From: JAAYZQ01 sp034428935
Lineage (GTDB): Bacteria > Chloroflexota > Anaerolineae > JAAYZQ01
Length of the DNA stretch: 20,020 nt
Reading direction: 5' to 3'
NCBI GenBank assembly: GCA_034428935.1
Contig: DAOUHB010000178.1
Span: 1 to 20,020, forward strand
In this document: piece by piece, positions 14,640 through 20,020 of the stretch
How the letters are laid out: every line of letters starts with the position of its first letter
Position numbering within the stretch: position 1 is the first letter of the stretch
Notes under the pieces: model-generated
The model's input: only the letters and a program-made list of their open reading frames with translations
The model's database searches: none
Told to the model about the DNA's origin: nothing
Made by a program: the position numbers and the translations under genes

Positions 14640-15509
14640 TCACTTCGCAGGGCCGGCCTGGAACCAGCGTTCCTGGAGCGCCTCCAGCGTGCCGTCCTCG
14701 CGCATCTCGAGGAGCACGCGGTTGATCTCGGACAGCAGGCGAAAGCTGTCGGGGCGCACGGGGATGACATAGTTGACGTCGGCCAGGGGCTCGCCGGCAA
14801 GGCGCAGCCCCTGGCATTCTTGCATGTAGGTCAGGGCGGCGATGCGGTCCACCAGGGCCACCTCCACCTCGCCGGCCTGCAGCGCGCGCAGGGCCGCGGG
14901 CGCGGTGTCGTAGCGGCGCACGCCCAGGCTTTGCAGCAAGGCCCGCTGCCGGCTGTCGCCCTCGGGCACGAACCCCCACTCGACGCCGACGGACCGGCCC
15001 ACCAGGTCCTCGGCGGCGACGACGTCCTCCGTTTCTTCCGCGGTGACCATCACCAGCCCGGCGTTGAAATAAGCCACCGAGAAGGCCACGTCCTGGGTGC
15101 GCATCGGCTCGTAGGGCAGCGCCGAAAGGACGGCGTCGCAGCGGCCGGCCAGGAGGGCGTCGTACAGGCCGTCAAAGCCCACGGTCACGATCTGTGCTTC
15201 TACGCCGGGCGCCAGGCGCGCAGCCAACTGCCGGGCCAGGTCGACGTCAAAGCCCTCGATCTGGCCCGTGCCGTCCTCGATGGACTCGAAGGGCGGCCAG
15301 CTTGGATCGGTGCAAACCGGAAGGACGCCGGTCTCGACCACGCGCTCCCAGGTGGCGTCCACGCCCTCGGGAAGGGCTCGCAGCAGCAGCCAGATGGCCA
15401 CGGCCAACAGGGCCAGGGAAAGGCCGGCCAGGCAGCCCCACCGGGCGCGCTGCCGGGGGTTGTCGCCCGGGAGCCGCCAGCGTCCCGCCGGCCTTGCCGT
15501 CGCGCCCAC
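14640..15509 (-). CDS. Membrane-anchored family 3 solute-binding protein (amino-acid type)
   Basis: A 289-residue protein. A long basic N-terminus and one hydrophobic helix (about 25-44, WGCLAGLSLALLAVAIWLLL) are followed by an SBP_bac_3 domain. Its opening is typical: VLPVCTDPSWPPFESI...IEGFDVDLARQLA. The hinge-region motif LPYEPMRTQDVAFSVAYFNAG and the C-terminal LLEMREDGTLEALQERWF also fit. Such domains bind amino acids or small polar ligands outside the membrane. There is no lipobox cysteine after the helix and no obvious cleavage site, so it is probably an uncleaved anchor. No ABC permease or ATPase gene is adjacent, so a sensing role or a distant transporter partner is possible. The GTG at 15509 lies two bases after the glycosidase stop, with GGAGAGGAG upstream, so the two are co-transcribed. 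Confidence 0.83.
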   Translation of the reverse strand: MGATARPAGRWRLPGDNPRQRARWGCLAGLSLALLAVAIWLLLRALPEGVDATWERVVETGVLPVCTDPSWPPFESIEDGTGQIEGFDVDLARQLAARLAPGVEAQIVTVGFDGLYDALLAGRCDAVLSALPYEPMRTQDVAFSVAYFNAGLVMVTAEETEDVVAAEDLVGRSVGVEWGFVPEGDSRQRALLQSLGVRRYDTAPAALRALQAGEVEVALVDRIAALTYMQECQGLRLAGEPLADVNYVIPVRPDSFRLLSEINRVLLEMREDGTLEALQERWFQAGPAK

Positions 15510-15511
15510 CG

Positions 15512-16627
15512 CTACTGCTCCTCTCCCCGGGCATAACGCTGCACGGCGTAATAGATCGGCTTCGGAAGAAAGTCGACCGTTACGAAGGTGAAATAGTCCT
15601 GGTAGGTGTTGGCCGACCGAGGGTAGCGAAAGGCCCACAGCACCACCGCCTGGCACCAGGGCCACTCTTCGGCGGCCAGTTGGTAAGCGCGCAGGGTAAA
15701 CGCCGCCCGCTGCGAAGGTTGCACCGCCTTGGTCCAGCGAGGATGATCGTTCCAGCCCCCCTCGGTGACGTAAATGGGCATCGCCTCGTGGCCGCCCTCG
15801 ATCAGGAGCTGGCGCAGCAGCTCGGTGCGGCGCCAGTTCACGGCGTCGGGGCTGGCCGGGGCGTCGGGGGGCGCCTGCCAGCCGTAGGCGTGCACCGCCA
15901 GGGCGTCCATCGCCTGCCCGGCGCCCGCCGCCAACATGCGCTCCAGGTAGGCCAGGTCGTTCATGCCCTCGGGGTCGCCGACGGGAGCCAGGGTGGGCGC
16001 CAGCGCGCCGCCCAGCACCACCACCTCGGGATTGGCGGCCTTGGCCGGTCCGTAGACGGCCCGCAGCAAGGCCGCATAGCCCTCGGGATCCACGGGCCGG
16101 TAGCCCCATTCGAGGCTGATGTTGGGCTCGTTCCAGATGACCAGGTGGGACACGCGGCCGGCAAAGTGCTGCGCGAAGGCGGCCACGTAGGCGGCGAAAT
16201 CGTCATAGTGAGCCTCGTCGAGGTAGGTGACCGTGGTGGCCTGCACGTCCGGGTCGGGCCGAACCCACTCGGGCACGAAACCCAGCCGGGCGATGACCGT
16301 CAGTCCCTGGCGCCGGGCGTGGTCCACCACCAGGTCGGCGTGGGTCCAGTCGTAGCGGCCCGGCGCGGGCTCGTGGTAGGCCCAGGGAAAGTACTCCACG
16401 ATCCAGGGGGTGCCCATCTCGCGCACCATCTCCAGGCTGCGCTTGACCTTCCAGGGCTCCACCTCGTCGGTCAGGCGGGTGTGGATGCCCATGAGTGGGT
16501 TGGCGGTGTGCACGTGCTGCTGTGGGCCCAGGGCGACCAGGGGCCGCTGAGGAGCGCCCGCCATCAGCGCCAGCAGCAGTAGCATCCCTTGCCGCAGCCC
16601 GGCCCGGCTCGCTCTTTGCCCTGCCAT
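15512..16627 (-). CDS. Secreted clan GH-A glycoside hydrolase (GH5/GH39-like)
   Basis: A 371-residue TIM-barrel glycosidase. The N-terminus (MAGQRASRAGLRQGMLLLLALMAGA) is a signal peptide with a basic n-region. The acid/base Glu167 lies in VIWNEPN and the nucleophile Glu289 in IYVTEGGWND, the strand-4/strand-7 arrangement of clan GH-A. Aromatic residues such as FPWAYHEP and WAFRYP fit a sugar cleft. Retaining hydrolysis of an exopolysaccharide or plant-type glycan is expected, but the specific substrate cannot be given. I chose the ATG at 16627 because the -10 box of a strong minus-strand promoter ends only eight bases upstream, so earlier ATGs (16636, 16684) would not be transcribed. This implies a leaderless message. 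Operon with the solute-binding protein downstream. Confidence 0.85.
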   Translation of the reverse strand: MAGQRASRAGLRQGMLLLLALMAGAPQRPLVALGPQQHVHTANPLMGIHTRLTDEVEPWKVKRSLEMVREMGTPWIVEYFPWAYHEPAPGRYDWTHADLVVDHARRQGLTVIARLGFVPEWVRPDPDVQATTVTYLDEAHYDDFAAYVAAFAQHFAGRVSHLVIWNEPNISLEWGYRPVDPEGYAALLRAVYGPAKAANPEVVVLGGALAPTLAPVGDPEGMNDLAYLERMLAAGAGQAMDALAVHAYGWQAPPDAPASPDAVNWRRTELLRQLLIEGGHEAMPIYVTEGGWNDHPRWTKAVQPSQRAAFTLRAYQLAAEEWPWCQAVVLWAFRYPRSANTYQDYFTFVTVDFLPKPIYYAVQRYARGEEQ

Positions 16628-16634
16628 GGCGGCC

Positions 16635-16663
16635 ATTATAGCAGCGAACCGGCCCGTTGGCAA
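16635..16663 (-). promoter_or_regulatory. Promoter of the glycosidase operon (likely leaderless)
   Basis: On the minus strand, TTGCCA (16663-16658), a 17-bp spacer and consensus TATAAT (16640-16635). The expected +1 is near 16628, one base before the ATG at 16627. It lies back-to-back with the plus-strand promoter at 16678-16706. Confidence 0.75.
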
Positions 16664-16677
16664 CGGAAGGGCAGCGG

Positions 16678-16706
16678 TTGACACTCCCCCTCCCTGGTGT
16701 TATAAT
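16678..16706 (+). promoter_or_regulatory. Perfect-consensus sigma70 promoter of the right-hand glycan operon
   Basis: TTGACA at 16678-16683, exactly 17 bp, then TATAAT at 16701-16706: both hexamers match consensus in full. Transcription should start near 16713. The in-frame ATG at 16705 overlaps the -10 box and so cannot be the start codon. Confidence 0.88.
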
Positions 16707-16746
16707 GGCCGCGCTTCCAAAAAGAAAGGGAAAACGGAGCGGTTCC

Positions 16747-17697
16747 TTGGACATTTCGGTCGTCGTGCCCGTGCTCAATGAAGAGGAGAGCCTGCCGCAC
16801 CTGCACCAGAAACTGACAGAGGCGCTGGCGGGCAGTGGCTACAGCTACGAGATCGTCGTCGTCGACGACGGCAGCACGGACCGCAGCTTCGAGATCATGT
16901 GCCAGCTCCAGCGCAAGGATCCCCATCTGCGCGTCGTCCGCTTTCGCCGCAACTATGGACAGACGGCGGCCTTTACCGCCGGCTTTGACCGTGCCCGGGG
17001 TGATGTGGTCATCACCATCGACGCCGACCTGCAGAACGACCCGGCCGACATCCCGGCCCTCATGGTCAAGATGGCCGAGGGCTATGACGTGGTGAGCGGC
17101 TGGCGGGTGGACCGCCAGGACCGGTTCCTCGACCGGCGCCTGCCCTCCATCCTGGCCAACCGCCTCATCGGCTGGTCCACCGGCGTGCGCATCCACGATT
17201 ATGGCTGCTCGCTCAAGGCCTACCGCCGTGAGGTCCTGGCCGACGTCCGCCTCTACGGCGACCTGCACCGCTTTATCCCCGCCCTGGCCAGCGCCGCCGG
17301 GGCCCGCGTGACCGAGATCCCGGTGCGCCACTATGCTCGCCGCTATGGCAAGGCCAAGTACGGCCTGTCGCGGACGTTCAAGGTGGTCCTCGACATCCTG
17401 GCCGTGCGCTTTCTGATGAGCTTTGCCACGCGCCCCATCCAGATCTTTGGCCTCCTGGGCCTGGCCTCCTTCCTGGTGGGCACGGCCATGCTGGCCTATC
17501 TGGCCGTGGTGCGCCTGTTTCTGCTGCAGCCCATCGGCGACCGGCCCCTGACGCTCCTGGGCATCCTGTTGACCATGCTGGGCGTGCAACTGGTGACCAC
17601 GGGGCTGCTGGCCGAGATTGTCACGCGGACCTGGTACGAGAGCCAGGGCAAGCGCATCTATACCGTGCGGGAAGAGCTGCCGCGGTGCGAGGACTAG
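16747..17697 (+). CDS. Polyprenyl-phosphate glycosyltransferase (GT2, DPM1/GtrB-like)
   Basis: A 316-residue GT2 enzyme of the dolichol-phosphate mannose synthase class, which transfers a hexose from a nucleotide sugar to a polyprenyl phosphate carrier at the cytosolic membrane face. The GT-A core shows ISVVVPVLNEEESL, VVVDDGSTD (Asp40, Asp41), the metal-binding DAD (92-94) in TIDADLQNDP, and RRYGKAKYGLSRTFK near the acceptor site. Two membrane helices (about 230-256 and 266-291) give the GtrB-like topology. I chose the TTG at 16747: GGAG is seven bases upstream, translation then begins right at the first strand, and the earlier ATG at 16705 lies within the promoter -10. It heads the operon with the GT4 and flippase-like protein. 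The lipid-linked sugar may feed an extracytoplasmic transferase. Confidence 0.88.
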   Translation: MDISVVVPVLNEEESLPHLHQKLTEALAGSGYSYEIVVVDDGSTDRSFEIMCQLQRKDPHLRVVRFRRNYGQTAAFTAGFDRARGDVVITIDADLQNDPADIPALMVKMAEGYDVVSGWRVDRQDRFLDRRLPSILANRLIGWSTGVRIHDYGCSLKAYRREVLADVRLYGDLHRFIPALASAAGARVTEIPVRHYARRYGKAKYGLSRTFKVVLDILAVRFLMSFATRPIQIFGLLGLASFLVGTAMLAYLAVVRLFLLQPIGDRPLTLLGILLTMLGVQLVTTGLLAEIVTRTWYESQGKRIYTVREELPRCED

Positions 17698-18917
17698 GGA
17701 CAGGCCAACCTGGTCGATCTGATCGAGCGGGTCGATCCGGCCGCTACCGCGTCCTGGTCGTGGCGCCCACGCCGTTCTTTGCCGACCGGGGCTGCCACGT
17801 GCGCATCTACGAAGAGATCCGGGCGCTGCAGGCCCTGGGCCATGAGGTCGAGGTCTGCACCTACCATCTGGGGGACGAGCGCCCGGGCATCAAGACACAC
17901 CGCACGCTGCGCATCCCATGGTACAAGAAGCTCGCCGCGGGGCCGTCGTGGCACAAGCTCTACCTGGACCTGCTCCTCCTGGCCAGGACCTGGCGTGTGG
18001 GCCGCAGGTTTCGGCCCGACCTGATCCACGGCCACCTGCACGAGGGCGCCGCCATCGGCTGGCTCGTCGGGAGGCTGCTGGGCGTGCCGGTCGTCGGGGA
18101 CTTCCAGGGGAGCCTGGCGGGCGAGATGCAGGCCCACCGCTTTATCCCGGCCCGCGGCTGGGTCCGCCGTTTCGTGGCCCACAACGAGGGCTGGATCGAC
18201 CGCCTGCCCGACGTGGCCGTGGCCTCTTGCAGCGACGTGGCCGAAGAGCTGCGCGGCTTTGGCGTCTCCGAAGCCATCGTCGCCCTGGACGGCGTCGACA
18301 CCGAGACGTTTCGGCCGGGGCTGGACGGGGGCGAGCTGCGGGGCCTGGTGCCGCCGGGGCGCCGGGCCGTGGTCTATCTCGGCATCCTGAGCCCCTACCA
18401 GGGCGTCGACCACCTGCTGGAGGCTGTGCCCCTGGTGCTGGACCGGGTGCCGGAGGCCTTTTTCCTCCTCATGGGCTATCCCGACGAGGAGCGGTACCGG
18501 CAAAAGGCCCGGGACCTGGGCCTGGAAGGCCACGTGGCCTTTCCGGGACGGGTGGACTATGACCGGGCGGCGCACTACCTGGCTCTGGGCGAGGTGGCGG
18601 TGGGCCCGAAGCTGTCCGAGACCGAATCGAACGGCAAGCTTTACAACTATATGGCCTGCGCGCTGCCCACCGTGGCCTTTGATACGCCACCCAGCCGCGA
18701 GATCCTGGGCGACCTGGGGGTCTATGCGCCCGCGGGCGACGTGCAAGCCCTGGCCGAGGCCATCGCCGGGCTCCTGCAGGATCCCGAGGGCGCGCGGGCC
18801 CTGGGGCAGAGGCTGCGCCGGCGCGTGATCGAGTGTTTCTCGTGGGAGAACACGGCGCGGCAGTTGCTAAAGGCGTACGCCCGGGCAGGCGCGGGCGGCA
18901 AAGGGCGGGACCGGTGA
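17685..18917 (+). CDS. Glycosyltransferase family 4 with atypical donor-site motifs
   Basis: A GT-B protein of up to 410 residues. After a basic, low-complexity lead of about 20 residues, YRVLVVAPTPFFADRGCHVRIYEE forms the acceptor-side strand and loop, followed by RPDLIHGHLHEGAAIGW. In the donor half, the usual R/K diphosphate clamp (as in GRLxxxKG) reads GILSPYQGVDHLLEA, and the EX7E motif is ESNGKLYNYMA, with Glu314 kept but Tyr at the second position. The SxGKxxxYMA form recurs in a subset of GT4-like proteins, so it may still be active. The GTG at 17685 overlaps the GT2 gene by 13 bases and is the only plausible start before the core strand. Its Shine-Dalgarno sequence is weak, so translational coupling is likely. 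Cytosolic; substrate unknown. Confidence 0.82.
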   Translation: MRGLGTGQPGRSDRAGRSGRYRVLVVAPTPFFADRGCHVRIYEEIRALQALGHEVEVCTYHLGDERPGIKTHRTLRIPWYKKLAAGPSWHKLYLDLLLLARTWRVGRRFRPDLIHGHLHEGAAIGWLVGRLLGVPVVGDFQGSLAGEMQAHRFIPARGWVRRFVAHNEGWIDRLPDVAVASCSDVAEELRGFGVSEAIVALDGVDTETFRPGLDGGELRGLVPPGRRAVVYLGILSPYQGVDHLLEAVPLVLDRVPEAFFLLMGYPDEERYRQKARDLGLEGHVAFPGRVDYDRAAHYLALGEVAVGPKLSETESNGKLYNYMACALPTVAFDTPPSREILGDLGVYAPAGDVQALAEAIAGLLQDPEGARALGQRLRRRVIECFSWENTARQLLKAYARAGAGGKGRDR

Positions 18918-18935
18918 GGGGCGGATTTGCCGCCC
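18893..18935 (+). other. Stem-loop spanning the GT4 stop codon
   Basis: GGGCGGCAAA (18893-18902) pairs perfectly with TTTGCCGCCC (18926-18935), enclosing a 23-nt loop that includes the GT4 stop at 18915-18917. Only three T follow. It could attenuate transcription into, or slow translation of, the flippase-like gene whose Shine-Dalgarno region starts at 18943. The role is inferred. Confidence 0.45.
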
Positions 18936-18962
18936 TTTCGGCGGAGGTGAGCGAGAAGGCGG

Positions 18963-19934
18963 GTGCGGGTGGTGCAGACTGAGAGCCGGCTGCGCGGCCG
19001 AATCCTGAACGTCCTGAAGGTGCTGGTCAGCCTGGGAGTGCTGGCCATCATCCTGACCAAGATCGACCTCCAGGAAGTGCTCCCCGTCCTGGCGGCCATG
19101 GACTGGCTGCCCTTCCTGGGCGCCCTGGCCCTCTTTCTCAGCGGCTCGCTGGTTCGCGCCTACCGCTGGGGCTCCCTCGTCTGGGCCCTCGGCGTGCGGG
19201 TGAGTTGGGCGCGCCTGGTGTTCCTCTATTTCGTGGGGGCCTTTTTCAGCCAGATCCTGCCCACGGGCGTGGGCGGCGACGCTGTGCGCATGTACGAGCT
19301 GTCGCGCGACGACCACCGCGCCGCGCCGGCCATCAGCTCTGTCCTGGTGGACCGCTTCCTGGGGCTTCTGGTGCTCTTTGCCATGGCCCTCCTGGCGCTG
19401 GTGGGCGGCTATCGCCTCGTAACGCCGGGGGAGCGGCTGCTCATCGCCGCCCTCTTTGGCGCCAGCCTGGTGGCCGCGGGCCTGGTGTTGCAGCGCCGCT
19501 GGCTGGAAACCTGGGGCCGCCGCCTGGGCGCCGGCCGGCTGCTCAGCCGGTTCAAGATCCTCGGCGAGCTGTACGAGTCGCTGCACCTCTACGGGTGGCC
19601 CGCCCTGCTGCGGGCCACGGCCGCGTCCGTCGCCTGGAACCTGATCCTCATCCTGGGCTACTACCTGCTGGGCCAGGCCGTGGGCGTCGACCTGGCGCTG
19701 TGGTACTATTTTCTCCTGGTGCCCATCATCTCGGTCTTTTTGATGCTGCCCTCCCTGGGAGGCCTGGGGGTGCGCGAAGGCGTGACGCTGGTGGTGTTCA
19801 CCCAGGTGGGCGTCCCGGAGCCCCGGGCCCTGGCCCTGGGCCTGGCCTACCTGCTCACCCTGTGGATCACCGCCCTCCTGGGCGCCGCCCTCTACATCCT
19901 CCAGGGGTTCCGCAACGCCCGCCGCCCGGATTGA
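18963..19934 (+). CDS. Flippase-like integral membrane protein (LPG-synthase TM / UPF0104 family)
   Basis: A 323-residue protein with about eight membrane helices, the size of stand-alone lysylphosphatidylglycerol-synthase transmembrane domains (UPF0104/AglD-type). The hallmark SQILPTGVGGDAVRMYEL lies near residues 97-114, and the second, MLPSLGGLGVREG, near 260-272. Stand-alone members are common in glycan clusters and have been linked to lipid or lipid-linked sugar handling. The exact role is not proven. There is no soluble aminoacyl-transferase domain, so it is not a full MprF. It follows the GT4 by 45 bp. GTG at 18963 is the first option; GTG at 18969 or 18972 would improve spacing from GAGAAGG (18953-18959). 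It closes the operon. The remaining 86 bases to the window end show no gene, promoter or terminator. Confidence 0.82.
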   Translation: MRVVQTESRLRGRILNVLKVLVSLGVLAIILTKIDLQEVLPVLAAMDWLPFLGALALFLSGSLVRAYRWGSLVWALGVRVSWARLVFLYFVGAFFSQILPTGVGGDAVRMYELSRDDHRAAPAISSVLVDRFLGLLVLFAMALLALVGGYRLVTPGERLLIAALFGASLVAAGLVLQRRWLETWGRRLGAGRLLSRFKILGELYESLHLYGWPALLRATAASVAWNLILILGYYLLGQAVGVDLALWYYFLLVPIISVFLMLPSLGGLGVREGVTLVVFTQVGVPEPRALALGLAYLLTLWITALLGAALYILQGFRNARRPD

Positions 19935-20020
19935 GATCCCGCCCCGGCCGGCTCGCGGGCAGCAGCAGCAATTCTGATTTTAGCGAGGCGCAAGCCCGAC
20001 TCTGCTTATTCGCTCGGCGT

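Noticed and set aside
15510..16109. Upstream in-frame extension of the solute-binding protein (to 489 codons)
   Set aside because: The extension lies within the glycosidase gene in another frame and reads as low-complexity. GTG at 15509 has a Shine-Dalgarno sequence and yields a sensible membrane anchor.
19935..20020. Terminal 86 bases inspected for a terminator, promoter or tRNA
   Set aside because: Only a short GCA repeat and weak, imperfect complementarity; nothing supportable.

Overview
The window is uniformly GC-rich bacterial DNA. GTG and TTG starts are frequent, Shine-Dalgarno sequences are good, and sigma70-type promoters with 17-bp spacers recur. The organism is most plausibly a member of the Chloroflexota (Anaerolineae-like). 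This is inferred from the Thr/Pro-rich 'PTAT/TPT' linkers in a lipoprotein, a ferredoxin-linked NfnAB-type pair, and the style of the glycosyltransferase clusters. No marker gene is present, so the taxonomy stays tentative. No RNA genes, insertion sequences, CRISPR arrays or phage genes were seen.

Layout. (1) 1-1384: the N-terminal end of an FAD-dependent oxidoreductase runs, out of frame, into a polytopic transporter that has lost its N-terminus. This is a deletion scar or an assembly chimera. A perfect 36-bp palindrome follows. (2) 1503-3194: a promoter drives a GNAT acetyltransferase that is translationally coupled to a multi-pass membrane protein with a PH-like cytosolic segment. (3) 3271-8727: a four-gene glycan operon with an M28/DUF4910-like metallopeptidase carrying a winged-helix tail, galE, and two GT4 glycosyltransferases. 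(4) 8740-9346: a separately promoted pair of tiny membrane proteins that overlap by ATGA, ending in a hairpin. (5) 9355-11829: a strong promoter, the two subunits of an NfnAB-like NADH-dependent ferredoxin:NADP+ oxidoreductase, and a classical U-tract terminator. (6) 11857-14637: an extended -10 promoter, a leader of about 175 nt, and a large surface lipoprotein with two PA14 domains, a PrcB-like domain and a C-terminal membrane helix, closed by a GC-only hairpin shared with the convergent operon. (7) 14640-16627, minus strand: a secreted clan GH-A glycosidase followed by a membrane-anchored family 3 solute-binding protein. (8) 16678-19934, plus strand: a perfect-consensus promoter, diverging from the glycosidase promoter, drives a polyprenyl-phosphate GT2, a GT4 with an unusual active site, and a flippase-like membrane protein of the LPG-synthase TM/UPF0104 family.

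Together, regions 3 and 8 look like cell-surface glycan assembly: nucleotide-sugar supply, cytosolic GT4 transferases, a lipid-linked sugar donor and a possible translocator. Regions 6 and 7 supply exported carbohydrate-facing proteins. NfnAB suggests anaerobic, ferredoxin-based redox metabolism. The items most worth a second look are the chimeric junction, the back-to-back divergent promoters (one apparently giving a leaderless mRNA), the atypical metallopeptidase in a sugar operon, and the doubly anchored PA14/PrcB lipoprotein.
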